The notes beneath the pieces were generated by a model that made no database searches, was not told the origin of the DNA, and saw only the letters and a list, made by a program, of their open reading frames with translations. 64,000 nucleotides of DNA from Sphingomonas yantingensis (GTDB lineage: Bacteria; Pseudomonadota; Alphaproteobacteria; Sphingomonadales; Sphingomonadaceae): positions 372,001 to 436,000 of the forward strand of contig NZ_JACIJJ010000004.1 in the NCBI RefSeq assembly GCF_014199325.1, in the 5' to 3' direction. The position numbers were made by a program, and so were the translations under genes. Position 1 is the stretch's first letter. Every line of letters starts with the position of its first letter. This document shows positions 53,622-62,725 of this stretch, piece after piece.

Positions 53622-55393
53622 CCCTCTGCCCGGCGGACGCGGCGGATGCGCGGTTCGCGGTCGAGCCCGGATGCATCCTTGATCGCCTTGCGCATCTCGT
53701 CGCGCTTTTCGTGTATCGAGGCGATCACCGGCCCCACCGCGACGCCGAGGTCGACGAGCAACGCCTCGGACAGTTGCAGCGAGCTTTCGAGCGTCTCGGG
53801 CACCGCGTCCGTGGCGCCCGCGCGATACAGGGCGGCGGCGTGGCCCGCGTCGCGCGCGCGCACGATGATCGGCAGATTGGGCACCCAGCCGCGGACACGC
53901 CGGGTCAGGCGGACGCTCAGCACCGGATCGTCCATCGTGATGACCAACGCCTTGGCATGGCCGAGGTTCAGGCGGTCGACCATGTCGGATCGTGCGACGT
54001 CGCCGAACTGAACGCTGTACCCCTCCGCCCGCGCCATGTTGACGACGTCGATATCCGCCTCGATCGCGAGATAGGGCTTGTCGTGGGCGCGCAGCATGTC
54101 GGCGATCGTGCGGCCCACACGGCCGAAGCCCACGACCACGGTCCCGTTCGAGGCCACCGCGCCGGTGTCGACCGCTTCGGCCGGCACGCCCGCGCGGGCC
54201 TCGATCCGGCGCGCGACCAGTCGGCCGCCCTTGGCGAGGATCGGCGTGATCGTCAGGCCGATCGCGGTGACGGTGGTCCAGAAGGTTGCGGTCGACGGCT
54301 GGATGAGGCCCGCGGCGCCCGCCGCCGCCAGCACGATCAGCGTCGTCTCCGACGGGCTGGCCATCAGTACGCCGGTCTCGGCGGCGACGCCGGGCCGCGT
54401 GCCGGACAACTTGAGGATCACCATGGTGACGAGCGTCTTGACCGCCATCACCCCAGCGATCGCCGCCAGCAGTTCGGGCCAGTATCGCGCGACCAGCCGC
54501 AGATCGAGCGCCATGCCGACCGAGATCAGGAACACGCCCAGCGCAAGGCCCTTGAACGGCGCGGTGATCGCGTCGACTTCCTCATGATACTCGGTCTCGG
54601 CGATCAAGAGGCCCGCGAGCAGCGCGCCGACGATCGGCGACAGGCCGGCGGCGGCGGTGGCGAGGCTGGCGACGATGACGACGAGCAGGCTGGCGGCGAG
54701 GAACAGCTCGGGGCTCTTGGTCCGCGCCGCCTGTCCGAACATGCGCGGCAGGACGAGGCGCCCGGCGACATAGAGCGCGACGATGGTGATACAGCCCGCA
54801 ATCGCCACCTCGGCCAGGCCGTTCCAACCCTCGTCGGTGGCAGTGGGGGCGAGCGCGCCGAGCATGAAGATGATCGGGACGAGCGCCAGATCCTCGAACA
54901 GGAGCATCGCGAATGCCCCGCGCCCGATCGCGCTGGTGGTACCTGCCAGCGGCAGGACCAACGCGGTAGACGAGAGCGCGAGCGCGAGGCCGAGGCCCAG
55001 CGCACCGCCCCATGCCTGTCCCATCAGGTACAACGCCGCGCCGATCAGCAGGCCCGAGCCGAGCAACTCGGCCGCACCCAGCCCGAACACCTGCACCCGC
55101 ATCGCCCATAAGCGCCGGAACGACAGTTCTAGTCCGATCGAAAAGAGCAGCAGGATGATGCCGAACTCGGCGAACGGCTCGATTGCGTGGGTGTTCGAGA
55201 TCGTGATGAAATAGAGCCACGGATAGCGATCGACCATCGAGCCGAGCGCGTTCGGGCCGACCAGGATGCCGACGAGGATGAACCCGATGACGGGGCTGAT
55301 CTTGAACCGCGCAAAGGCGGGGATCACCAGCCCCGCCGAGCCGAGGATGACCAGGGCATCGGAAAGCCCGCTGTTCCGAATGTCTAGCGCCAT
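53618..55393 (-). CDS. Kef-type CPA2 monovalent cation:proton antiporter
   Basis: The 591-residue protein has about 12-13 helices of the Na+/H+ exchanger fold, with SPVIGFILVGILVGPNALG, FAEFGIILLLFSIGLELSF and LFEDLALVPIIFML. A RCK/TrkA-N domain (~410-535) starts TVVVGFGRVGRTIADMLRA and ends near AGATDAVPETLE. It resembles KefB/KefC potassium efflux or YbaL. A distinct glutathione-gating site cannot be judged here. The gene is coupled to the APC permease gene by the TTGA overlap. Confidence 0.92.
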   Translation of the reverse strand: MALDIRNSGLSDALVILGSAGLVIPAFARFKISPVIGFILVGILVGPNALGSMVDRYPWLYFITISNTHAIEPFAEFGIILLLFSIGLELSFRRLWAMRVQVFGLGAAELLGSGLLIGAALYLMGQAWGGALGLGLALALSSTALVLPLAGTTSAIGRGAFAMLLFEDLALVPIIFMLGALAPTATDEGWNGLAEVAIAGCITIVALYVAGRLVLPRMFGQAARTKSPELFLAASLLVVIVASLATAAAGLSPIVGALLAGLLIAETEYHEEVDAITAPFKGLALGVFLISVGMALDLRLVARYWPELLAAIAGVMAVKTLVTMVILKLSGTRPGVAAETGVLMASPSETTLIVLAAAGAAGLIQPSTATFWTTVTAIGLTITPILAKGGRLVARRIEARAGVPAEAVDTGAVASNGTVVVGFGRVGRTIADMLRAHDKPYLAIEADIDVVNMARAEGYSVQFGDVARSDMVDRLNLGHAKALVITMDDPVLSVRLTRRVRGWVPNLPIIVRARDAGHAAALYRAGATDAVPETLESSLQLSEALLVDLGVAVGPVIASIHEKRDEMRKAIKDASGLDREPRIRRVRRAEG

Positions 55394-55462
55394 GGGGCCA
55401 TCTAAGCGGGGCGGGGCAGTGCTGTCAGCCGCTAATACACCTTTCGGACCATTATCTTCCCG

Positions 55463-56065
55463 TCAGCGCCCCAGCCGTGCCGCCGCGCCCGCGCGCGCCT
55501 CGACATCCGCCACGGCGCCGCCCGTGACCCAGCTGCCGCCGACGCAGAGTACCGGGTCAAACGCCAGCCAGTCGGGCGCGGTCACTTCGGAGATGCCGCC
55601 GGTGGGGCAGAACTTCGCCTCGTAGAACGGGGCCGCCAGTGCCTTCAGCGCCTTGAGCCCGCCCGAGGTTTCGGCGGGGAAGAACTTGAAGTGGCGCAGG
55701 CCCAGCGCATAGCCGCGCATGATGTCGCCTGCGGTCGCGACGCCGGGCAGATAGGGAACCTGCGAATTGACGATCGGCTCGGCCAGCTGCTCGGTCAGGC
55801 CAGGGGAGACGATGAACTCGCTACCCGCGGCGATCGCCTGCTCGAACTGCTGCGTCGACACGACGGTGCCCGCGCCAACGATCGCGCCCTCGACCTTCTT
55901 CATCTCGGCAATGGCGTCGAGCGCGGCGGGCGTGCGCAGCGTGACCTCGAGCACCTTCAGACCGCCGCGGACCAGCGCCTCGGCCAGCGGGCGGGCGGTC
56001 GCCGCATCCTCGATCACTAGCACGGGGATGACGGGGCTAGTGCGCATGATGTCTTCGATGGTCAT
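55463..56065 (-). CDS. eda: KDPG/KHG aldolase
   Basis: Eda splits 2-keto-3-deoxy-6-phosphogluconate into pyruvate and glyceraldehyde-3-phosphate, the last step of the Entner-Doudoroff route. The 200-residue protein has LKVLEVTLRTPAALDAI with the catalytic Glu and GLRHFKFFPAETSGG with the Schiff-base Lys, and FCPTGGISEVTAPDWL near the end. The start (ATG at 56065) overlaps the stop of glk by 4 nt, so this is the last gene of the five-gene operon. Confidence 0.96.
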   Translation of the reverse strand: MTIEDIMRTSPVIPVLVIEDAATARPLAEALVRGGLKVLEVTLRTPAALDAIAEMKKVEGAIVGAGTVVSTQQFEQAIAAGSEFIVSPGLTEQLAEPIVNSQVPYLPGVATAGDIMRGYALGLRHFKFFPAETSGGLKALKALAAPFYEAKFCPTGGISEVTAPDWLAFDPVLCVGGSWVTGGAVADVEARAGAAARLGR

Positions 56066-57030
56066 TGCGTATGCTCCTGCGCAAAGGCGGCGGCGGCGCC
56101 GTAGAGGCCCGGCTGCGGATAAGTGATGAGCTTGACGGGGATCGAGTTCATCAGGCCCTGGAACCGCCCCTTGGCGATGAACCGCTGACCGAACCCCGAA
56201 TTGAGCAGATGGTCCTTGAGGCGCAGGCCAAGGCCGCCGGCGATCACCACGCCCTTGGGCCCATGGCACAGCGCCAGATCGCCCGCGACCGAGCCCAGCG
56301 CCGAACAGAAGCGGTCGAGCGCGGCGGCGGCAAGGCTATCGGTATTCTCGAGCGCCATCGTCCAGATCGCCTTGTCGTCGAGCTGGTGGATCGGGCGGTT
56401 CTCGATCGCGGCCAGCGTTTCGTAGATCGCCTTGATCCCCGGACCCGAACAGACGCGCTCGACCGAGACGCGCGTGAAATCCTTGCGCAGACGGGCCAGC
56501 AGTGCGTCCTCGATATGATCGAGCGGGGCGAAGTCGGTGTGCCCGCCCTCGGTCTCGATCACGTGATAGCCGGTGCCGCTGCGAAAGACCTGTGCGACGC
56601 CCAGGCCCGTGCCCGGGCCGCAGACGGTGATCGAGCCCTTCTCGGGCAACCCGCTTTCCGGTCCGCAAAGGTGCACGAAATGCTCGTCGCCCAGCTGCGC
56701 GACCGCATGACCCACCGCGCCGAAATCGTTGATGAGCGTCCAGTCGTCGACCTCCAGCCGCTCGCGAATCAGCGGCGGGCGGATGATCCACGGATTGTTG
56801 GTCAGCTTGATAAGGTCGGGATTGATCGGCGAGGCGACGGCGATCGCGATCGCGCGCGGAGCCGGCCGGCCGAGCGTCGCGCAGAACGCCTGCCATGCCA
56901 GTTGCAGGCTGCCATGCTCGGCCGTCTTCTGCGTGACGGGCTCACCCATATGGACGACGCGCCCGTCCTCGACCTCGGCAATGGCGAAGCGGGCGTGCGT
57001 ACCCCCGATATCGACTGCGGCGACTTCCAT
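56062..57030 (-). CDS. glk: Glucokinase
   Basis: Glk phosphorylates glucose to glucose-6-phosphate. The 322-residue protein belongs to the proteobacterial glucokinase family: ATP-binding AVDIGGTHARFAIAEV, glucose-site LTNNPWII and DWTLINDFGAVGHAVAQLG, VCGPGTGLGVAQVF and CSGPGIKAIYETLAAI. The ATG at 57030 has GGGGA six bases upstream; a GTG one codon earlier is also possible. It lies 55 nt after edd and overlaps eda, which fits supply of glucose-6-phosphate to zwf in the same operon. Confidence 0.96.
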   Translation of the reverse strand: MEVAAVDIGGTHARFAIAEVEDGRVVHMGEPVTQKTAEHGSLQLAWQAFCATLGRPAPRAIAIAVASPINPDLIKLTNNPWIIRPPLIRERLEVDDWTLINDFGAVGHAVAQLGDEHFVHLCGPESGLPEKGSITVCGPGTGLGVAQVFRSGTGYHVIETEGGHTDFAPLDHIEDALLARLRKDFTRVSVERVCSGPGIKAIYETLAAIENRPIHQLDDKAIWTMALENTDSLAAAALDRFCSALGSVAGDLALCHGPKGVVIAGGLGLRLKDHLLNSGFGQRFIAKGRFQGLMNSIPVKLITYPQPGLYGAAAAFAQEHTQ

Positions 57031-57085
57031 CACATTCCCCTAGATCGTCGTGCCCGGCTTGGCCGGCGCTATTCGTCGTGTGGTG

Positions 57086-58906
57086 TCAGAGACCGGCGGC
57101 GGCGAGCATCGCGCTGGCGCCCTTCTCGGCCTCGTCGGCGCGCTGGTTCATCATGCGGAACAGCTCGCGGCCGGTGCCATCCGCCATCTCCGGCGTCGCC
57201 GCAGGCTCGCGCGCGGCCCACTCGGCCTCGTCCACCAGCACCTGAAGTGACCCGGCCTCAGCATCCAACCGCACCACGTCGCCGTCGCGCAGCTTCGCGA
57301 CCTGGCCGCCGCCGAATCCCTCGGGCGAGAGGTGGATCGCCGCGGGCACCTTACCGCTCGCACCCGACATGCGCCCGTCGGTGACGAGCGCGACGCGAAA
57401 GCCGCGGTTCTGGAGAACGCCGAGCGGCGGCGTGAGCTTGTGAAGCTCGGGCATCCCGTTCGCCTGCGGCCCCTGAAAGCGGACGACGACCACCACGTCG
57501 CGGTCAAGCTCGCCGGCCTGAAACGCGTCCTGCACGGCTTGCTGGGTGGAGAAAACGCGCGCCGGGGCCTCGATCACCCAGCGGTCGGGATCGACTGCCG
57601 ACGTCTTGATGCACGCGCGGCCGAGGTTGCCCTGGAGGATGCGGAAGCCCCCCTCGGGCGAAAAGGGCGTCTCGACGTTGCGGACGATGCTGTCGTCGCC
57701 AGACTTGGCGGGCAGGTCGCGCCAGATGAGCGCGTCGCCCTCCACGTCCGGCTTGCGGCCGTACTGGGCGAAGCCGCCCTCGGCGATCGTCAGGATGTCG
57801 TCGTGGATCAGCCCGCCGCGCGACAGTTCGCGCAGGACGAAGGGCGGGCCGCCGGCATCCTCGAACGCATTCACGTCGGCCGATCCGTTGGGATAGACCC
57901 GGGTCAGCAGCGGCACGACCTTCGATAGGCGATCGAAATCCTCCCAGTCGATGACGATCCCCGCCGCCCGCGCGATGGCGGGAAGGTGGATGAGGTGGTT
58001 GGTTGAGCCGCCCGTCGCTAGCAGGGCGATGGCGGCGTTGACGACCGCCCGCTCGTCGACGCAATGGCCGATCGGGCGATAATCCTCGGTGCCCCAGCCG
58101 ATCTCAGGCAACCGCTGAACCGCGGCGCGCGTCAGTTCCTGGCGCAGCTTGGTGCCCGGATTGGCGAAGGCGGCGCCGGGAACGTGAAGGCCCATCGCCT
58201 CCATCATCATCTGGTTCGAGTTGGCGGTGCCGTAGAAGGTGCAAGTGCCCTTGCCGTGATAGGCCGCGATCTCGCTGTCGAGCAGCTCCTCGCGCGTCGC
58301 CTTGCCCTCGGCATAGCGTTCGCGCACCGCCGCCTTGTCCTTGTTGGCAAGGCCCGAGCGCATCGGCCCGCCGGGGATCAGCACCATCGGCAGGTGACCG
58401 AAGCGCAGCGCCCCCATCAGCAGCCCTGGCACGATCTTGTCGCAGATGCCGAGCAGGGCCGCGCCCTCGAACGTCCGGTGGCTGAGCGCGATCGCGGTGG
58501 CCAGCGCGATCGTGTCGCGGCTGAACAGCGACAGCTCCATCCCCTGATAGCCCTGCGTCACGCCGTCGCACATCGCCGGTACGCCGCCCGCGACCTGTGC
58601 CGTCGCGCCGACCTCGAGCGCCCAAACCTTCATCTGTTCGGGATAGCGGTAATAGGGCGCATGAGCCGACAACATGTCGTTGTACGCGGTGACGATGCCG
58701 ATGTTCATCGCCTGCCCCGACTTCAGCCGGTCGCGCTGCTCGTCGGTCCCGGCATAGGCATGGGCGAGGTTCGCGCAGCCGAGCTTGGGCCGATCGAAGC
58801 CCGAGGCGCGCTCGCGCTCGATCAGGTCGAGATAGGCGCGGCGGCCGGGCCGCGACCGCTCGATGATGCGGTCGGTGACGGCGGCGATGGTGGGGTGGAG
58901 CGTCAT
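57086..58906 (-). CDS. edd: Phosphogluconate dehydratase
   Basis: Edd dehydrates 6-phosphogluconate to KDPG, the committed Entner-Doudoroff step. The 606-residue IlvD/Edd-family enzyme shows [20 protein letters not shown], an iron-sulfur Cys in [21 protein letters not shown] and another in [29 protein letters not shown] and [14 protein letters not shown]. The length is normal. It lies between pgl (23 nt upstream) and glk (55 nt downstream). Confidence 0.97.
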   Translation of the reverse strand: MTLHPTIAAVTDRIIERSRPGRRAYLDLIERERASGFDRPKLGCANLAHAYAGTDEQRDRLKSGQAMNIGIVTAYNDMLSAHAPYYRYPEQMKVWALEVGATAQVAGGVPAMCDGVTQGYQGMELSLFSRDTIALATAIALSHRTFEGAALLGICDKIVPGLLMGALRFGHLPMVLIPGGPMRSGLANKDKAAVRERYAEGKATREELLDSEIAAYHGKGTCTFYGTANSNQMMMEAMGLHVPGAAFANPGTKLRQELTRAAVQRLPEIGWGTEDYRPIGHCVDERAVVNAAIALLATGGSTNHLIHLPAIARAAGIVIDWEDFDRLSKVVPLLTRVYPNGSADVNAFEDAGGPPFVLRELSRGGLIHDDILTIAEGGFAQYGRKPDVEGDALIWRDLPAKSGDDSIVRNVETPFSPEGGFRILQGNLGRACIKTSAVDPDRWVIEAPARVFSTQQAVQDAFQAGELDRDVVVVVRFQGPQANGMPELHKLTPPLGVLQNRGFRVALVTDGRMSGASGKVPAAIHLSPEGFGGGQVAKLRDGDVVRLDAEAGSLQVLVDEAEWAAREPAATPEMADGTGRELFRMMNQRADEAEKGASAMLAAAGL

Positions 58907-58929
58907 GCGTCTGGCCCTTTGCGGCGGCT

Positions 58930-59634
58930 TCAGGCGGCCCAGTGGATGTCGACGGGGAGTTCGGCGTCGGCAAGCACGCGGCCGATCGGATAGGGCGACC
59001 CGGCGCCTTCCTTGATTGCCGCTTCGATCACGTCGCGCTTTGCCTGGCCGGTGACGGCGATCATCACCGCCTTGGCCGAGACGATCGACGCGCGGGTCAG
59101 CGAAACGCGCGCGACCGGCGCCTCGGGCGGCAGCGGATCGGGCATCACGCCCAATGCGCGGCGGTCCTTCGGCCCGTTCAGTGCCTCGTCGAAATCGGAG
59201 CCGGGGAAGATCGAGGCGGTATGCCCGTCGCCGCCGACGCCGAGCAGGCACAGGTCGAGCGGCCAGTGCAGGTCCTGAAGCCGCGCATCGGCGGCCTTGC
59301 CCGCGGCCTTGTAGTCCTTCGCCGCCTCGCTGGTGATCGGGAACACGCGCGCGCCCTTGGGCACGAACAGCTTGCCGAGCGCGGTGACGTTCGACAGCGG
59401 ATCGCCCATCGGCACGAGCCGGTCGTCGGTGGGGACGATCGTCACCCGCTTCCAGTCGAGCTTGGCCTTGGCCAGCTTCTCATAGGCGGGGAAGGGGGTC
59501 TTGCCGCCCGCCAGCGCGACAACCGCGCTGCCGCGCGCGTCGATCGCGCTTTCGATCACGAACTGGACGTCGCCGGCCACGGCCTCCGCCAGCTCGTCCG
59601 CGTCGTCATAATCCCACCATTCGATCTCGGTCAT
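58930..59634 (-). CDS. pgl: 6-phosphogluconolactonase
   Basis: Pgl hydrolyses 6-phosphogluconolactone, the product of Zwf. The 234-residue protein has the DevB-type motifs [37 protein letters not shown] and [19 protein letters not shown]. It starts 56 nt after zwf and is in the same operon, directly before edd, so the three steps follow each other in gene order. Confidence 0.96.
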   Translation of the reverse strand: MTEIEWWDYDDADELAEAVAGDVQFVIESAIDARGSAVVALAGGKTPFPAYEKLAKAKLDWKRVTIVPTDDRLVPMGDPLSNVTALGKLFVPKGARVFPITSEAAKDYKAAGKAADARLQDLHWPLDLCLLGVGGDGHTASIFPGSDFDEALNGPKDRRALGVMPDPLPPEAPVARVSLTRASIVSAKAVMIAVTGQAKRDVIEAAIKEGAGSPYPIGRVLADAELPVDIHWAA

Positions 59635-59690
59635 GTCACTTCTTTCGGTCGTGTTCGGGTCGGCGTCGGATACGCTACGCCGAGAAAAGC

Positions 59691-61148
59691 TCAGTCGTTC
59701 CAGGTGACGCCGTCACGCTCGGTCAGGGCGATGCTGGAGGACGGACCCCAGCTGCCCGACTGATAGCCCTTGGGCTTCACGTCATTGGCATCCCAGCCGG
59801 CGCGGATCTGGTCGATCCACTGCCACTGGGCCTCCACCTCGTCGCGGCGGACGAAGAGAGTCGGGTCGCCCTCGATCAGGTCGAGCAGCAGCCGCTCATA
59901 GGCGATGCGGCGGCGGGTGCCGGCGAACTCGGTGTCGAGGCTGAGGTTCAGCGGCACCTCGCGCAACCGCACGCCGTCGCGGTCGAGGCCGGGCTGCTTG
60001 GCCATCACCAGCAGGCGGACATATTCCTCCGGCTGCAACCGGATCGCCAGCACGTTGGGCTGGAGCATCCCGCCGCGCTCGGCGAAGATCGAGTGCGGGA
60101 CCGGCTTGAACTGGATGACGATCTCGCTGCGCCGCTCGGGCATCCGCTTGCCGGTGCGCAGGTAGAAGGGCACGCCCTGCCAGCGCCAGTTGTCGACATG
60201 CGCCTTGAGCGCGACGAACGTCTCGGTCCGCGAATCCTTGCCCAGCTCCTCGTCATAGCCGCGCACGATCTCGCCCTTCACCGCGCCGGCGTCATACTGG
60301 CCGGTGACGGTCAAGTGCGGGGCTTCGTCTGCGGAAATCGGGCGCAGCGATCGGAGGACCTTCACCTTCTCGTCGCGGATCGACGTGCCGTCGAAGCGCG
60401 CCGGCGGTTCCATCGCGATGAGGGCGAGCAGCTGAAGCATGTGATTCTGCACCATGTCGCGCAGCGCCCCGACCTCGTCATAATAGCCCGCGCGCCCCTC
60501 AAGCCCCACGGTTTCCGAGATGGTGATCTGCACGTGGTCGATGCCGCGCGCGTTCCAGATCGGCTCGAACATCGAATTGCCGAAGCGGAGCGCCAGAATG
60601 TTCTGGACGGTTTCCTTGCCGAGATAATGGTCGATGCGGAACGTCCGCTCCTCCGGGAAGGCGGCGGCGACAAGGTCGTTGATCTCGCAGCTCGAGGCGA
60701 GGTCCTTGCCCAGCGGCTTTTCGAGGCCGATGCGCACGTTCTCGCCGGCCAGACCCGCCGATTGCAGGCCCTTGATCGTCGGGCCGAACAGCCACGGCGC
60801 GGTCGACAGGAAGATGGCGAGCCCGCCCGACACGTCGCCGATCTTGGTGGCGAGCGCATCGAACCCCTCGAGCGTCGAGGCGTCGAGCGGCTGATACTGG
60901 AGCCGGGCGAGGAAACCCTCGATCGCCTCGGCATCCTTGCGGTCGTCGGCGAGGTGGGTGTCGAGCGCCTTGCGCGTGAAGTCGCGGAAATCGTCGTCGC
61001 TCTGTTCGGAGCGCGCGGTGCCGGTGATCGTCAGGCCTTGCGGAAGCAGGCCATCGGCGTGGAGGCCGTAGAGCGAGGGCAGCAGCATCCGCTGCGACAG
61101 ATCGCCGGTGGCACCGAACAACAGCAGTTTGCCCACCGCGTCGCGCAT
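59691..61148 (-). CDS. zwf: Glucose-6-phosphate dehydrogenase
   Basis: Zwf oxidises glucose-6-phosphate to the lactone and starts the operon zwf-pgl-edd-glk-eda. The 485-residue protein has the nucleotide-binding start KLLLFGATGDLSQRMLLPSL, the catalytic region FRIDHYLGKETVQNILALRFGN and DEVGALRDMVQNHMLQLLAL. The upstream gap of 107 nt contains a stem-loop that may end the preceding RND operon. No regulator gene is adjacent. Confidence 0.97.
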   Translation of the reverse strand: MRDAVGKLLLFGATGDLSQRMLLPSLYGLHADGLLPQGLTITGTARSEQSDDDFRDFTRKALDTHLADDRKDAEAIEGFLARLQYQPLDASTLEGFDALATKIGDVSGGLAIFLSTAPWLFGPTIKGLQSAGLAGENVRIGLEKPLGKDLASSCEINDLVAAAFPEERTFRIDHYLGKETVQNILALRFGNSMFEPIWNARGIDHVQITISETVGLEGRAGYYDEVGALRDMVQNHMLQLLALIAMEPPARFDGTSIRDEKVKVLRSLRPISADEAPHLTVTGQYDAGAVKGEIVRGYDEELGKDSRTETFVALKAHVDNWRWQGVPFYLRTGKRMPERRSEIVIQFKPVPHSIFAERGGMLQPNVLAIRLQPEEYVRLLVMAKQPGLDRDGVRLREVPLNLSLDTEFAGTRRRIAYERLLLDLIEGDPTLFVRRDEVEAQWQWIDQIRAGWDANDVKPKGYQSGSWGPSSSIALTERDGVTWND

Positions 61149-61198
61149 CTCGTGCCGTCTCCGTTCCGTTACCGTTGGCCGCGGGGTAGCGGATGGGG

Positions 61199-61247
61199 CG
61201 GCGGGCGCAAGCCGTGCATAGCTATTCTATGCGATTTGCCGCCCGCC
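61199..61247 (-). terminator. Nested stem-loop between the RND operon and zwf
   Basis: An inner perfect hairpin GCATAG-CTATT-CTATGC (61216-61232) sits inside a longer imperfect stem made by GGCGGGCGCAAG-like and TTTGCCGCCCGCC sequences. It lies just downstream of the NodT-type gene on the minus strand and upstream of zwf. There is no U-tract, so it is a probable, not certain, terminator. Confidence 0.5.
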
Positions 61248-61255
61248 TTGGCAGA

Positions 61256-62725
61256 TCAGCCCTGCGGCTTCACTGGCTCCCGCCGCGTCGCCTCGGGCGC
61301 GTCCTCCCAGCCGCCGCCGAGCGCTCGGAACAGAGCAATCTGCGCTTCGGCCAGCGCCGCATCGGATTGAGCGCGGGCAGCGCGGGTGTCGGCGCGGTCG
61401 CGCTCTGCCTGGATCAGCTGAAGGAAGCTCTCGCGCCCCAGGTCAAAGCGGAGGCGCGACAGCCGCGCCGCCTCGCCCGCCGACCGCTCGCCGCGGCGCA
61501 GGACGCGGTTGCGGTCGAGTTCGCCCGCATAGCGCGCCAACGCCTGTTCGGTCTCGCGCAGCGCGGTGAGCACGGTGCCGTCGAAGCTGGCGAGGCTGCC
61601 CTCCGCCGTCGCTTCCGCCTGACGCAGCCGGCTGCGCGCTGCGGTCTGGTTGGGGAAACTCCACGAGATGAGCGGCCCTAGCGAGAAGTTGATGCTGTCC
61701 TTGTCGATCAGACTGTCGAGCGTGGTCGAAGCGAGGCTGACCGATCCGAGCAGCGAGATCTGCGGATAGAGTGCCGCGGTCGCCACACCGACGCGCGCGG
61801 TGTCGGCGGCGAGCTGGCGCTCGGCCTGGCGCACGTCGGGTCGGCGGCGAAGCAGCGAGGCGCCGTCGCCGACCGGGATCAACTGTGTCAGCTGCGGCAG
61901 GCGCGCACATTGCGCCGCCGCCGCATCGGTTTCCGCGGGCGGGCGTCCCGTCAGCGTCGCCAGCGCATAGAGAGCGGCGCGGCGTTCCGCCTCCAGCCCC
62001 GGCACCTGCGACTGGGTCTGGGCCAGCAGCGCGTCGGCCTGCTCCACGTCGCGGCGCTGACCGCGGCCGGCATCGAACAGCCGGCGGGTGAGTGCCAGCG
62101 TCTGTCCCTGAAGCCGCACCGTCTCCCGCGCGACGGTCAGCTGCGCGGCGTTGGAGCAGACGAGCGCGTAGGAGCGCGTCGTTTCCGCCGCGACAGACAC
62201 GCGGGCGGCGTCGATCTGTGCCGCCGCGGCCTGCACGTCGCCGCGCGCCGCCTCGATCGCGCGGCCGACGCCGCCGAACAGGTCGAGCTCGTAATTGGCG
62301 TTGAAGCCGGCGGTGAACAGATCGGTCTCGAACGACGGGATCGCCTGCGTCCCCCCGAACTGCGCGCCGAAGCTGTTCGATCCGGTGCGCTGGCGCGTAT
62401 ACTGCGCCTGCACGTCGGTGGTCGGCAGCCGACGGCCGCGCGCCTCGTTCAGGACGGCGCGTGCGCGCTGAAGGTTGGCGGCGGCGACGCGGATGTCGGT
62501 ATTGTGCGCCAGCGCCTCGCCCACCAGCCGGTCGATGTTCGGGTCGTCGTAAAGCCGCCACCATTTCTGCGGCAGCTCGGAGGCGTTGACCGCGGACAGG
62601 CGGGCGCCTTCGACGAACGCCCCCTCCGCGTTGATCCCGCCCGGCGTCGCCGGCTTTTCGTAGTTCGGACCGACCGCGCAGGCGCCGAGCATCAGCGCGG
62701 CCGTCAGGCTTGCCAGTTTCTTCAT
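61256..62725 (-). CDS. NodT-family outer membrane efflux lipoprotein
   Basis: The 489-residue protein is the outer membrane channel of an RND tripartite pump. It has a lipoprotein signal with the lipobox LGAC (Cys16) followed by AVGPNYEKP, and two outer-membrane efflux protein repeats; the start of the first is WWRLYDDPNIDRLVGEALAHN, and LLRRRPDVRQAERQLAADTA falls in the second. Its ATG at 62725 overlaps the stop of the RND pump gene by 4 nt. The substrate is unknown. Confidence 0.94.
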   Translation of the reverse strand: MKKLASLTAALMLGACAVGPNYEKPATPGGINAEGAFVEGARLSAVNASELPQKWWRLYDDPNIDRLVGEALAHNTDIRVAAANLQRARAVLNEARGRRLPTTDVQAQYTRQRTGSNSFGAQFGGTQAIPSFETDLFTAGFNANYELDLFGGVGRAIEAARGDVQAAAAQIDAARVSVAAETTRSYALVCSNAAQLTVARETVRLQGQTLALTRRLFDAGRGQRRDVEQADALLAQTQSQVPGLEAERRAALYALATLTGRPPAETDAAAAQCARLPQLTQLIPVGDGASLLRRRPDVRQAERQLAADTARVGVATAALYPQISLLGSVSLASTTLDSLIDKDSINFSLGPLISWSFPNQTAARSRLRQAEATAEGSLASFDGTVLTALRETEQALARYAGELDRNRVLRRGERSAGEAARLSRLRFDLGRESFLQLIQAERDRADTRAARAQSDAALAEAQIALFRALGGGWEDAPEATRREPVKPQG

